A stretch of DNA of 64,000 bases from Halomonas eurihalina (GTDB taxonomy: Bacteria > Pseudomonadota > Gammaproteobacteria > Pseudomonadales > Halomonadaceae), in contig NZ_VTPU01000001.1 of the NCBI RefSeq assembly GCF_008274785.1, positions 310,001 through 374,000 of the forward strand. Reading direction: 5' to 3'. The notes below the pieces were generated by a model. It was not told the origin of the DNA and did no database searches. It saw nothing but the letters and a program-made list of their open reading frames with translations. Position numbers and translations under genes: made by a program. Positions within the stretch are counted from its first letter, which is position 1. Each line of letters opens with the position of its first letter. This document shows positions 45,735 to 54,507 of the stretch, piece by piece.

Positions 45735-45746
45735 ATTTTCGAAAAT
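45735..45746. promoter_or_regulatory. palindrome between lysR and pirin
   Basis: ATTTTCGAAAAT is a perfect 12-bp palindrome in the divergent promoter region; candidate LysR binding site. The T-N-A arrangement of LysR sites is compatible, but not proven. Confidence 0.4.
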
Positions 45747-45795
45747 ATCGGCCTAAAATGCTAGTCATTACCTCCATTACTCAGGAGATGCCTTC

Positions 45796-46674
45796 ATGAA
45801 CACTCCCATTCCACGCCACGTAACCCGCCGCCAACGCAGTCAGCCCAGCCGTGACGGTGATGGCGTCGACATCCTGCGCCTGCACGATTTCGGTGGCGGC
45901 CTCGATCCCTTCCTGATGCTCGACGAACTCATCGCCGCACCAGGAGACGATGCCATCGGCGGCTTTCCGCCCCATCCGCATCGCGGCATCCAGACACTCA
46001 CCTATGTGGTGCATGGTGGCCTGCGTCATGAGGATCACCTCGGCCATCACAGCAGCATCGGCGCCGGCGACGCTCAGTGGATGCATACCGGGCACGGCAT
46101 CATCCATGGCGAAACGCCTTTCACCGACGCCGAAGGGCTACATGCCTTCCAGCTGTGGATCAATCTGCCGGCCCGCGACAAGCTGAGCGAACCCACCTAT
46201 CGCGATGTGCGCGCCGAGGACATGCCACGTCTCACGGCGCCTGGTGCAGAACTGATCGCCCTGGGCGGCACCTGGCAAACCACGGATGGCCAGACTATTG
46301 AAGGGCCTCTGGATGCCCTGGCCGGCCAGAGTGCGGTGGCCCTTCTCCACCTTGATGCAGGCTCGTCCCTGTCGCTGTTGTGCCACGCCACCCGGTTACT
46401 GGTATTCGTCTTCGACGGCAGCCTGACGGCCAACAGCGACAATCTGACGCATGGCGAACTGGCCAGCTTCGGCGAGGGCGATACTCTGGAACTGTACGGG
46501 ACCGAAAACGCCCGGATCCTGCTGCTTTCCGGCGAGCCTCACCATGAGCCGATCGCCCATCACGGTCCTTTCGTCATGAATCACCAACACGAGCTGGAGC
46601 AGGCCATGCGGGATTATCGCGATGGTACCCTGGCGGTTTCCCCGGCCGAGAAAGGGCTTGCCAAGGGTCGTTGA
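45796..46674 (+). CDS. pirin family protein
   Basis: A 292-residue bicupin. The metal site is visible as PPHPHRGIQTLTYV, and QWMHTGHGIIHGE completes the N-terminal cupin. The C-terminal cupin ends with GPFVMNHQHELEQAMRDY, the usual pirin tail. Some bacterial pirins are quercetinases, others bind pyruvate dehydrogenase; the role here is not known. Start ATG follows AGGAG. Divergent from the LysR gene. Confidence 0.92.
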   Translation: MNTPIPRHVTRRQRSQPSRDGDGVDILRLHDFGGGLDPFLMLDELIAAPGDDAIGGFPPHPHRGIQTLTYVVHGGLRHEDHLGHHSSIGAGDAQWMHTGHGIIHGETPFTDAEGLHAFQLWINLPARDKLSEPTYRDVRAEDMPRLTAPGAELIALGGTWQTTDGQTIEGPLDALAGQSAVALLHLDAGSSLSLLCHATRLLVFVFDGSLTANSDNLTHGELASFGEGDTLELYGTENARILLLSGEPHHEPIAHHGPFVMNHQHELEQAMRDYRDGTLAVSPAEKGLAKGR

Positions 46675-46867
46675 GGCATGGCATCGTCGCTCTTAACAAA
46701 CAGCGTTCGATTTGATTTGTGCTGCTCGCCCCGCCAGGTAACGGGGCGAAACGGCGGCTTACTGTATGAATATATAGTCTAGGCACTCCCGGTTTCATGG
46801 GTTATGGTTCTCATGCCTATTTATATGTCATTTACGTTTATTCATTCAGTCACGACGGCCCAAATTC

Positions 46868-48562
46868 ATGATGCGAATCCTCCATTCGCTGCCCCGCACG
46901 CACAAGTTACTATTGTTACCCGTTGCCACCATGGTTACCGTGCTGGGCGCTCACAAGATCGTCTCCACCCTGGAAGACACCCGATACGAGCATGACACGG
47001 CACAGAACGCCACTCTGCTCGTCCCTCTCGAACCCAACTCCAGTCCTGGCGTCCCTTCCCTGACCCTGGATCGCACTCCCGTTTCCAAGGCGATTGATGT
47101 CGCCTCGCGCGCCGTGGATGCCACACGCGAACATGTGCCGCTCTCGCAGTTGACCGCCGGTGAAGTCGTCGACATCGACTTCATCAACGCCGCCCAGGCC
47201 GGCCGCGATAGCATCGCCTCGCTGAGCGATACGCCCGAAAGCGAGGCGGCGCCGCAAATCGATGAGGGTGCTCGCCACATTGCCGTCGTGCTCGGTACGG
47301 TGGCCAGCGGTATGCTGGCGTCGGACAAGCGCCTGCTGGCTGACGCCACCTCCTATGAAGACGTCAGCGAGGCCGAACTCGAGCTATTTGATGAAGGCCC
47401 GATCATCCTCGAGGAAGAAATCGCCGCCAACGAGCCTTTCGTGCCCGAATGGCAGACCTATACCGTACAATCCGGCGATACCTTCACGGTCCTGGCACAG
47501 GACCGTTTCGGTATGGGCTACAGCGAGGTCACGGCCCTGCTGGACAAGATGCCTGAACCCAAGCTGCTGACCCGATGGAATGTCGGCACTCGCTTCGATT
47601 ATCAGCTCGATGCCGAGGGCAAGCTCTCCGCACTGCGCATCATGAGCAACCCGCGCGACGGGTATCTGGTCAAGCGTGAGGATGGCAGCACCGAAGTATC
47701 AACCATCGAACGCGCCGGAGAGTCGACCCAGCGCATGTTCGCCGGCACCATCAGTGGCAGCTTCGCCCGCTCGGCACAGGCCACCGGCCTGACCAGCGCC
47801 GAGGTGAGCGAACTCTCCCGAGTGCTGGAAAAGAAACTCGACTTTCGCCGCGACACACGTCGCGGCGATCATTTCGAGGTCCTCGTGGAATCCGACATCA
47901 TCGACGGTCAGAGCCTCGACCCACGCATCCAGGCCGTCAGATACGATGGCTCGCGCATGGATCTCACCCTGATCCGCAATCCTCAGGACAACAACTTCTA
48001 TACTCCGGAGGGTGAAAGCCTCGATCCCTCGTTCAATCGCTACCCGTTCGAAGGCCATTACCGAATCAGCTCGCCCTTCAATCCGCGCCGCCATCATCCG
48101 GTGACCGGCCGTATCAGCCCCCACAAGGGCACCGACTTCGCCATGCCGACCGGCACGGCAGTGAAGGCGCCGGCCAACGGCCGCGTCGAAAAGGTCGGCA
48201 ATCACCCGGCGGCGGGACGATACATCGTCATTCGCCACGACAACGGCTACAAGACGCGTTACCTACATCTCTCGAAGCCGCTGGTCAGCCGTGGAGACCA
48301 TGTCACCATGGGCGAACGCATCGCCCTGTCCGGCAATACCGGGCGCAGCACGGGGCCTCACCTGCACTACGAAGTGCTGGTCGACAACAACCAGGTCAAT
48401 GCCATGAAGGTCGCCCTGCCTGAAGGTGGCAGCCTGAGCGGCAAGGCCCTGGCCAGTTTCAAGCAACAGACCGGGCCGGTACTTGCGGCCCTGGATAGCG
48501 GCCAGACCGGAACGGTCGTGGCCAGCACACAAGCCAAGGACAAAGACGACGACGAAGGCTGA
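46868..48562 (+). CDS. mepM: murein DD-endopeptidase MepM family (LysM + M23)
   Basis: A 564-residue envelope peptidase. A short N-terminus (MMRILHSLPRTHKLLLLP) leads into a membrane anchor, followed by a low-complexity part, a LysM/OapA domain (TYTVQSGDTFTVLAQDRFG, about 197-245) and the M23 LytM domain with zinc His419/Asp423 in HKGTDF and catalytic HLHYEV. Cleaves DD cross-links of peptidoglycan during growth. Longer than E. coli MepM (440) mainly in the N-terminal half. Converges on the ECF sigma gene 20 bp later. Confidence 0.93.
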   Translation: MMRILHSLPRTHKLLLLPVATMVTVLGAHKIVSTLEDTRYEHDTAQNATLLVPLEPNSSPGVPSLTLDRTPVSKAIDVASRAVDATREHVPLSQLTAGEVVDIDFINAAQAGRDSIASLSDTPESEAAPQIDEGARHIAVVLGTVASGMLASDKRLLADATSYEDVSEAELELFDEGPIILEEEIAANEPFVPEWQTYTVQSGDTFTVLAQDRFGMGYSEVTALLDKMPEPKLLTRWNVGTRFDYQLDAEGKLSALRIMSNPRDGYLVKREDGSTEVSTIERAGESTQRMFAGTISGSFARSAQATGLTSAEVSELSRVLEKKLDFRRDTRRGDHFEVLVESDIIDGQSLDPRIQAVRYDGSRMDLTLIRNPQDNNFYTPEGESLDPSFNRYPFEGHYRISSPFNPRRHHPVTGRISPHKGTDFAMPTGTAVKAPANGRVEKVGNHPAAGRYIVIRHDNGYKTRYLHLSKPLVSRGDHVTMGERIALSGNTGRSTGPHLHYEVLVDNNQVNAMKVALPEGGSLSGKALASFKQQTGPVLAALDSGQTGTVVASTQAKDKDDDEG

Positions 48563-48582
48563 CGCGCATCGCTTCGCAAGGC

Positions 48583-49929
48583 CTATGAGCTCGCCGCCCC
48601 ACCTTCTTCACGGTGGGGCGGTGTCGTTTCCGAGGCAACAATGTTTTCCGAGGCAACAATGTTTTCCGAGGCAACAATGTCACCCAGTTCCGCCAGCCGC
48701 CGCTCGAGAAAGGCACGCTCGGGAAGTTGCTCGCTGAGACTCAACGCCTGTCGATAGGCAACCCGGGCACGCTCGTTGTCGCCAAGCCGGCAGCACAGAT
48801 CGGCGCGCGCCGCATACGCCAGCCGATAATCGACCAGTTCCCCACGAGCCAGTAACGCGTCGACCAGGGCCAGCCCCGCTTCGGGACCATCGCGCATGGC
48901 CACGGCCACGGCCCGGTTGAGCTCGATGATCGGCGATGGCGAGGCCTGAACCAACACATCGTAAAGCCCGGTAATACGCGACCAATCGGTCTGTTCGACG
49001 CTGGCCGCCTCGGCATGGAGCGCCACAATCGCGGCCTGAAGGGTATAGGCTCCGACTTCCCCGGATGCAAAGGCACGCCCGAGCAGTGTCCGCCCCTCGG
49101 CAATCATGGTGCGGTTCCAGAGGCCTCTATCCTGATCGCGGAGCAGTATCGGCTCACCCGCCACATCGGTCCGCGACACACGACGCGCTTCGTGCAACAG
49201 CATCAACGCCAGCAGCCCCATGACTTCCGGGTCCGGCAGCAAGTCCAGCAACAGGCGGCCCAGCCGTATGCCCTCTTCGGCCAGCTCGCCTCGCGTCATC
49301 CGCTCGCCCACCGAGGCGACATAGCCTTCGTTGAACACCAGATAGATCACGCTAAGCACGCTTTCCAGACGTTCCGACAACTCAGTGGCCTCGGGCACCT
49401 GATAGGGAATGCCGGCATCGCGGATCTTGGCCTTGGCCCGCACGATTCGCTGCGCCACGGTAGTGGGTCGGGTCAGGAAGGCATGGGCAATCTGCTCGGT
49501 GGTCAGGCCGCATATCTCGCGCAGGGTGAGCGCTACCTGCGCGGACGCGGGCAAGGCAGGATGGCAACAGGTGAAGATCAACCGCAGCCGGTCGTCCTCC
49601 ACGGCTTCGATATCGGCGGGATCTCCCATACCTCGCGGGGCTTCATCGAGCCGTTCGGCAAGCGCTCCCTGTGACGCATCGAAGCGGGCCCGCCGTCGCA
49701 ATCGGTCGATGGCCTTGAAACGTCCTGCCGACACCAGCCAGGCGCGAGGCTTGTCGGGAACACCCTCACGCGGCCACTGGTCCACCGCCGCCATGAAGGC
49801 ATCGTGCAATGCCTCCTCGGCGAGATCGAAATCCCCCAGGTAGCGAATCAGGGTCGCCAGCACGCGACGCGACTCGTCGCGGTAGATGCGCTCGACCAGA
49901 GCGTGTACCCGGGCACTCATGTCCGCCAT
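48583..49929 (-). CDS. ECF42-type RNA polymerase sigma factor with C-terminal TPR-like domain
   Basis: A 448-residue sigma-70 family protein of the long ECF42 group. Region 2 at the N-terminus (DFDLAEEALHDAFMAAV), region 4 about 110-180, then a helical extension with YLVFNEGYVAS, EGIRLGRLL and TPR-like repeats that are hallmarks of the group. ECF42 factors are encoded next to YCII/DGPF genes rather than anti-sigma factors. The C-terminus carries a 6-residue repeat ENIVAS/ENIVAS/ENIVAS made by a perfect 18-bp triplication. The operon includes GST, PhnB-like and YCII genes upstream. Confidence 0.93.
   Translation of the reverse strand: MADMSARVHALVERIYRDESRRVLATLIRYLGDFDLAEEALHDAFMAAVDQWPREGVPDKPRAWLVSAGRFKAIDRLRRRARFDASQGALAERLDEAPRGMGDPADIEAVEDDRLRLIFTCCHPALPASAQVALTLREICGLTTEQIAHAFLTRPTTVAQRIVRAKAKIRDAGIPYQVPEATELSERLESVLSVIYLVFNEGYVASVGERMTRGELAEEGIRLGRLLLDLLPDPEVMGLLALMLLHEARRVSRTDVAGEPILLRDQDRGLWNRTMIAEGRTLLGRAFASGEVGAYTLQAAIVALHAEAASVEQTDWSRITGLYDVLVQASPSPIIELNRAVAVAMRDGPEAGLALVDALLARGELVDYRLAYAARADLCCRLGDNERARVAYRQALSLSEQLPERAFLERRLAELGDIVASENIVASENIVASETTPPHREEGGAASS
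48594..48621. terminator. hairpin within the 3' end of the sigma gene
   Basis: CCGCCCCACC and GGTGGGGCGG form a perfect 10-bp stem with an 8-base loop, overlapping the last codons of the sigma gene and 31 bp after the mepM stop. It may end mepM transcripts; no T tract. Confidence 0.45.
48627..48680. repeat. 18-bp perfect tandem triplication in the sigma gene
   Basis: TTTCCGAGGCAACAATGT occurs three times in a row without a mismatch (48627-48644, 48645-48662, 48663-48680). The unit is a multiple of three, so the frame is kept and the protein gains a six-residue repeat near its C-terminus. Perfect identity suggests recent or unstable copy number. Confidence 0.95.
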
Positions 49930-50022
49930 CTTCCAGGCGCTTCAATCGGTCGCCAACGCCCATGACCACTTCGTTGCATGCTCTTCTCCCACGCATCTCG
50001 GAAACGCTTTGGCATGGCGCCA

Positions 50023-50637
50023 TCAGTGCGCGGGAAACGGCGATCGCCAGGCATCCAGCGCATTCAACTGGTCATGCCAACGTTGTACATCGGGAAACTC
50101 TTCCAGCGGAAGCCTTGCCTGATCAGCGTAGGGGAGCGTCACCGCCACGGCAAAGTCCGCCACGCTGAGCGTCTCTCCCACCAGATACGTACGTCCCTGC
50201 AAATGCGCATCGAGAACGGCCGCATGGCGCCTGAAGTCCGCCAGGGCCGACTCGACCGCCGTTTCATCCGCTTCTCCCAGGCTAAACCGTGGCTTGATCA
50301 CGTACTCGAAGTACAGGGCGCCACTGCAAGCGGTGAAGTGCTCGGCATTCCAGCCGAACCAGCGCACGATATCGATCTGACGCGCCGTATCCCGGGGCCA
50401 CAGAGACGTACCCGCCTTGTCGGCCAGATAGCACATGATGGCATTGGATTCCCACAGGACGCGCTCCCCGTCGACGAGCGTCGGCACCTTGGCATTGGGA
50501 TTGAGCTTCCGGTAATCAGGTGTCAGGTGCTCGCCCTTGCCCAGGTCGAGGTAGACATATTCGATAGGCGACTCGAGCAAGCGCGCCACCGCACAGACCG
50601 AGCGAGGCTTGAGGACATCGGCGTAATAGAGTTGCAT
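50023..50637 (-). CDS. glutathione S-transferase family protein
   Basis: A 204-residue protein with an N-terminal thioredoxin-like domain (MQLYYADVLKPRSVCAVARLL, with PRS-Cys near the glutathione site; NAKVPTLVDGERVLWESNAI carries the cis-Pro and the Glu-Ser of the G site) and a helical C-terminal domain (TYLVGETLSVADFAVAVTL). A detoxification or reductase role is general for the family. It lies between the PhnB-like gene and the ECF42 sigma gene on the same strand. Confidence 0.9.
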   Translation of the reverse strand: MQLYYADVLKPRSVCAVARLLESPIEYVYLDLGKGEHLTPDYRKLNPNAKVPTLVDGERVLWESNAIMCYLADKAGTSLWPRDTARQIDIVRWFGWNAEHFTACSGALYFEYVIKPRFSLGEADETAVESALADFRRHAAVLDAHLQGRTYLVGETLSVADFAVAVTLPYADQARLPLEEFPDVQRWHDQLNALDAWRSPFPAH

Positions 50638-50703
50638 GCAACCTCCCGTCGAGATGGCCCGTCACGCGGGCACGCATATGCTGACATCGCGACTTTCTTT
50701 TTT

Positions 50704-51114
50704 TCAGTCAGCCGCCTCGCAATTGATCATCCAGGGCGTGCCGAAGCGATCAACCAACATGCCGAAGCGTATGGCCCAGTGGGTCTATTGTAGCGGCATC
50801 TCGACCTGGCCGCCGGCCGAGAGAACGCTGAACAAGCGCTCGGCCTCCTCGATTTCCTCAACGTGCGCGGCAACCGAGAACCCCTGCGGCGTCTTCATGT
50901 AAGCCGGGGGACAATCCGAGCCCATCAGCATCCAGCCATCCGCCACCAATCGCGCATGCATGATCTTGTCGGGATCCAGGGTCATCTCGCCATCGCACTG
51001 CGGGCCATTGCCATAACGCTCCATCGCCTCGATGCGACCACCGAAGCACTCCGCATAAAAGGTCATGGCGGCCTCACAGTCGCCGTCGAACATCAGATAG
51101 GGATTCATGTGCAT
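50704..51114 (-). pseudogene. PhnB-like VOC protein interrupted by an in-frame amber codon
   Basis: The gene starts MHMNPYLMFDGDCEAAM, typical of PhnB/DUF1428-like VOC proteins, and reads normally to GQVEMPLQ, then a TAG at 50785-50787. In the same frame the family's C-terminus continues after it: THWAIRFGMLVDRFGTPWM and INCEAAD before the true stop. In relatives the interrupted position is usually Glu or Gln, one base away from TAG. So the product is truncated to 109 residues unless the stop is suppressed or a sequencing error. It is second in the ECF42 operon. Confidence 0.85.
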
Positions 51115-51126
51115 ATCATGCCCTCC

Positions 51127-51501
51127 TCATCCACGCTCGCCGGCGGCCGAGCGTGCCGGCACTTCCAGCTCGCGCACCGGACGCACCTCGATGCTGCCCA
51201 CCCGGGCCGCCGGAATGCCGGCCGCAATGGTCAGTGCCTCGTTCAGGTCCCGCGCCTCTACCATGTAGAAACCAGCAAGCTGCTCTTTGGTCTCGGCGAA
51301 GGGGCCATCGGTGATGGTCGTCTTGCCGGTGCGCACCCTGACGGTGGTCGCGGTCTGCACCGGAGCCAGAGCCTCGCCGGCGACCAAACGACCACTTTCC
51401 TGGACGCTCTCGGCATAGGCCAGGCACTCCTCGTCCCGCGGACTCTCCGGCAAGCTGTGCAGGAGCTCTTCATCGCTGTAGACCAGACACAGATACTTCA
51501 T
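51127..51501 (-). CDS. YCII-related (DGPF) domain protein
   Basis: 124 residues from the ATG at 51501, which follows AAAGGAGAGAG; it reads MKYLCLVYSDEELLHSLPES. The DGPF motif is in TITDGPFAETKEQLAGFYMV. YCII proteins of this type are encoded with ECF42 sigma factors in many bacteria and are thought to be signalling or enzymatic partners. First gene of the operon, 12 bp before the PhnB-like gene. A GAGCTTC repeat lies 75 bp upstream. Confidence 0.9.
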   Translation of the reverse strand: MKYLCLVYSDEELLHSLPESPRDEECLAYAESVQESGRLVAGEALAPVQTATTVRVRTGKTTITDGPFAETKEQLAGFYMVEARDLNEALTIAAGIPAARVGSIEVRPVRELEVPARSAAGERG

Positions 51502-51575
51502 GATGCTCTCTCCTTTCTTGTGGTCGTTCAGCCTTGAGTCGTCTGGCGGGACCCGGATTCGACAGATGTCACGAC

Positions 51576-51629
51576 GAGCTTCGAGCTTCGAGCTTCGAGC
51601 TTCGAGCTTCGAGCTTCGAGCTTCGAGCT
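51576..51629. repeat. 7-bp tandem repeat (GAGCTTC)n upstream of the ECF42 operon
   Basis: Seven perfect units of GAGCTTC (51576-51624) and a partial eighth to 51629. They lie 75-128 bp before the YCII start, in the region where the operon promoter should be. Copy-number change by slippage could shift promoter spacing. Confidence 0.95.
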
Positions 51630-51662
51630 GCATTCTGGCTCGTATTTCATGTAGACGACCAA

Positions 51663-51805
51663 GGAAACGCTGCATAAATTGGCGAGCGTAGTGAATCGCA
51701 AGGCGCACGGAGCACAGAAAGCAAGACATAACAGTCAGTTAGGCGAGCTTTCGAGCACCGCGCAACACAGCGATTTGCACGCGTAGACATTTAAGCAGTG
51801 TTTCC
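51663..51805. mobile_element. MITE-like element, 143 bp
   Basis: Terminal inverted repeats of 17 bp, GGAAACGCTGCATAAAT on the left and the complement of GGAAACACTGCTTAAAT on the right, differ at two positions. The interior has no frame and shows further imperfect inversion (GCGCACGG near the left end, GCGCAACAC near the right). No clear target duplication is seen. The right end abuts the LysR stop. Related ends occur at 54508 and 62505. Confidence 0.65.
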
Positions 51806-52705
51806 CTAACGCATGCCCCGGAAAGTATCGACCACATGCCCGGCCAGCACATCCGTGGCCTCTCCGGCGAGCCCGGAGCGCAACAACAGCACACGATAAT
51901 CGCCCAGCGGCGGTAGTCCCGCATCATCGCCGAGAATGCTCAACGGTGTGCGCACCAGGTTTCGTGGCAAGGGCGCCACAGCCAAATCCGCCAGCAACGC
52001 CGCCTCCTGACCGGAGCAGTTCTCGCTGATATAGGCGATGCGATACGCCAGGCCGGCATCGTCCAGTGCCGACAAGGCCATGCGTCGCCAGGCACAGCCG
52101 TGATTGGCCATCGCCAGCGGTAATGGCGAACGCTCCAGCGCTACGCCACCTTCACGCCCCGCCCAGACCAGCGGTTCGGTATGCACGACCTCGCCGCGAT
52201 CGGCGGGAAAGCCTTCATTGCCTGCCGTGGCCAGCACCAGGTCGAGCTCACCCTTGTCCAGACGTTCCAGCAGCTCGATGCTGCGACCGACCATGACATC
52301 CACCTGTACGGCGGGATGCGAACGCGCGAACTGCGACAGTACCCGGGGCAGAATCCGTGAACCCACGTCATCGGGCGTTCCGAAGCGCACCGTGCCTTCC
52401 AGAGACGGCGCCAGGAACTGCGTCACCGCTTCCTCGTTGAGTCGCAGCAGCCGGCGGCTGTAGCCCAGCAGCATCTCGCCCTCGGGAGTCAACCGCACCT
52501 GACGCGCCTCCCGCACGAACAGGGACTGACCCAGCGTCTCCTCGAGGCGCTTGATCTGCATGCTTAGCGCGGATGGCGTACGAAAGACATGATTGGCCGC
52601 CCGCGTGAAACTGCCGCTCTCGGCAATGGCAACGAAGGAACGCAGCACGTCGGTATCGAGCAGCGGCAAGGCCGTGGGACGCGAGACAGCGGGAGCGGTG
52701 TCCAT
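51806..52705 (-). CDS. LysR family transcriptional regulator (divergent from DUF1127 gene)
   Basis: A 299-residue LysR protein: helix-turn-helix in SFVAIAESGSFTRAANHVF and RTPSALSMQIKRLEETLGQ, then an effector domain (GTVRFGTPDDVGSRILPRVL). This N-terminal sequence and the divergent DUF1127 gene are a frequent pairing. The TAG stop lies against the end of a MITE-like repeat, so the original C-terminus may have been altered. A 15-bp palindrome in front of the gene is a likely autoregulatory site. Confidence 0.92.
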   Translation of the reverse strand: MDTAPAVSRPTALPLLDTDVLRSFVAIAESGSFTRAANHVFRTPSALSMQIKRLEETLGQSLFVREARQVRLTPEGEMLLGYSRRLLRLNEEAVTQFLAPSLEGTVRFGTPDDVGSRILPRVLSQFARSHPAVQVDVMVGRSIELLERLDKGELDLVLATAGNEGFPADRGEVVHTEPLVWAGREGGVALERSPLPLAMANHGCAWRRMALSALDDAGLAYRIAYISENCSGQEAALLADLAVAPLPRNLVRTPLSILGDDAGLPPLGDYRVLLLRSGLAGEATDVLAGHVVDTFRGMR

Positions 52706-52717
52706 GACATATCACCT

Positions 52718-52732
52718 TTCAGAATTTCTGAA
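52718..52732. promoter_or_regulatory. palindrome between lysR and DUF1127 gene
   Basis: TTCAGAA-T-TTCTGAA is a perfect inverted repeat 13 bp before the LysR start. Size and symmetry suit a LysR operator. Confidence 0.55.
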
Positions 52733-52861
52733 TCGTGAATGTAGACCTTTTCACTGGATTGAACAAACCCCAGGCACCATCCTGAGCACCGAGGTCGCGA
52801 CCCCTGGAATCTTTCCATCGGCCCATCCCCCGCACAGGGGACATACGCGAGAGGTGCTCTC

Positions 52862-53239
52862 ATGAATGCTTTCAACACACCGCATCCGACGCCGCAATGC
52901 CGCGACGCACGTCATGCACCCGACATCGAGGTGCCACCGCATGCCGAAGGCGGCGAGCGGCCGCACAACCAGCTACCAACGTTCTACATGCCGGCCATGC
53001 CACCACTGGGATTGATCAACGCTCTGGAAGGCTGGATCGTCAATCGGGCCCGTCAATGGCGACGTCGCCGCGAATTCCGTCGTCAGGTCGCCAATCTACT
53101 GGCTCAAGATGACCGGATACTGGCCGATCTCGGCCTCAAACGTGACGAGATCGAGCGAATCTCGCGCATGCCGCCCGAAGAAGATGCCTGCCAAGCACTG
53201 CTTGAACGCCGGGTGGACCACCGCCCCGACTCGGCATGA
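52862..53239 (+). CDS. DUF1127 domain protein
   Basis: A 125-residue protein with a divergent N-terminal half (HPTPQ.., His/Pro rich) and the DUF1127 domain at about 60-100: RQWRRRREFRRQVANLLAQD and DRILADLGLKRDEI. DUF1127 proteins are small Arg-rich proteins; some bind RNA or affect phosphate and stress responses in alphaproteobacteria. This one is longer than the usual 45-70 residues. Divergent from the LysR gene that probably controls it. Confidence 0.88.
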   Translation: MNAFNTPHPTPQCRDARHAPDIEVPPHAEGGERPHNQLPTFYMPAMPPLGLINALEGWIVNRARQWRRRREFRRQVANLLAQDDRILADLGLKRDEIERISRMPPEEDACQALLERRVDHRPDSA

Positions 53240-53302
53240 AGAAGAAGGAGCACGCAGGGCCGACACCCCCGTCGGTCCTGCGTTGTCTTGTCGCCTTGGG
53301 TG

Positions 53303-54301
53303 TCAGACAGCTAGCCCGGTACTCTCCCGCACCACCAGTTCGAAGGGCATGATGCGATGCTGGTCCGCTGCGTCATCCCGGTCATCGATGATGTCGAGCA
53401 GCAGGGATACGGCCTCGTGGCCGAAATCCTCGGCGGGCTGGGCGATGGTCGTCAGGGAAGGGGCGCAGTAGGAAGCGAAGGCGATGTCGTCGAATCCTGC
53501 CACCGAGATATCCTCGGGCACACGCAGTCCCGCCTCCTTGATGCGTCGCATCGCGCCCATGGCCATTTCATCGTTCTCGCAGAAAATCGCCGTGGGCGGG
53601 TCGGTGCGAGCCAGCAGGTCACCGGCCGCCCGATGCCCCGAAGGCGGCGTGAAATCGCCGGGGCACCATAGGCTTTTATCCGGCGTCAGGCCGGCGGCCG
53701 CCAGAGCATCCTGGAAGCCCAGCAGACGATCCCGAGTCAAGGGGCTGTTGCGCGGTCCCTTGATCATGCCGATACGATGGTGCCCCAACGACAGCAGATG
53801 CTCGGTCACCGCCCGGGCAGCGGCACGGTTGTCGAGTTTGACGGTGGGGCACGGTGCCTCATCGAGCACCTCGCAGACATTGACCATCGGCGGTCGCTCC
53901 TGGCCATTCAGTGTCGTGAAGGGATCGTAGGCGCGCAGCTGGATGAGGCCATCGGCCTGACGGGTCGACACCATGCCGGCATAGGCCCGCTCGGTGCGTT
54001 CGTCGCCGAGGGTATTGCACAACAGGATGCCGTACCCCCTGCGTTGGGCCGCTTCCTGGATGCCACCGATCACCCGAGCGAAGAAGGTATTGGCGATGGT
54101 CGGCACCAGGACCACCAGGTTGCGTGTCCGTTGGGAGCGAAACTGCACCGCCATCATGTTCGGCCGATAACCGGCCTTCTCGACAGCGGCCAGCACCCTG
54201 TCGCGCGTTTCCGGCGACACGATGTCGGGCGTTTTCAGGGTACGCGACACCGTCGCCACCGAGACATCGGCCAGTTCGGCCACCTTGCGAATGTTGGTCA
54301 T
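53303..54301 (-). CDS. LacI family transcriptional repressor of the sugar operon
   Basis: 332 residues from the ATG at 54301, giving NIRKVAELADVSVATVSRTL, the LacI helix-turn-helix, with the hinge helix ending GYRPNMMAVQFRSQ. The rest is a periplasmic-binding-like sugar domain (LVVLVPTIANTFFARVIGGI, IAGFDD-type DISVAGFDDIAFA). An Ala-less hinge in relatives binds palindromic operators such as the one at 54462. It is divergent from the dehydrogenase operon and very likely its repressor. The effector sugar is unknown. Confidence 0.92.
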   Translation of the reverse strand: MTNIRKVAELADVSVATVSRTLKTPDIVSPETRDRVLAAVEKAGYRPNMMAVQFRSQRTRNLVVLVPTIANTFFARVIGGIQEAAQRRGYGILLCNTLGDERTERAYAGMVSTRQADGLIQLRAYDPFTTLNGQERPPMVNVCEVLDEAPCPTVKLDNRAAARAVTEHLLSLGHHRIGMIKGPRNSPLTRDRLLGFQDALAAAGLTPDKSLWCPGDFTPPSGHRAAGDLLARTDPPTAIFCENDEMAMGAMRRIKEAGLRVPEDISVAGFDDIAFASYCAPSLTTIAQPAEDFGHEAVSLLLDIIDDRDDAADQHRIMPFELVVRESTGLAV

Positions 54302-54461
54302 GCCGGGTTGTGATCCTCCTCGATCTCGTCGCACGCCTCGGCGTCGCCACAAGGGCCCAGTCTACTGCATCGCCGCATCGTGCTCATCGCCCGATTACCG
54401 TCCGCCTCTGCGACCTAGGTCGCATTGCTCCCGGACGTTTGGCTGACTAGCTTGCAATGTA

Positions 54462-54477
54462 ATGTAACCGGTTACAT
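54462..54477. promoter_or_regulatory. LacI-family operator
   Basis: ATGTAACCGGTTACAT is a perfect 16-bp palindrome with the central CG typical of LacI/GalR operators, about 160 bp before the repressor start and 100 bp before the operon start. Confidence 0.85.
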
Positions 54478-54507
54478 AAACACAACGAACAACTCAAGAC
54501 GAGTCAG

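Noticed and set aside
51576..51629. Possible CRISPR array
   Set aside because: Units of 7 bp in direct contact without spacers; no cas genes in the window.
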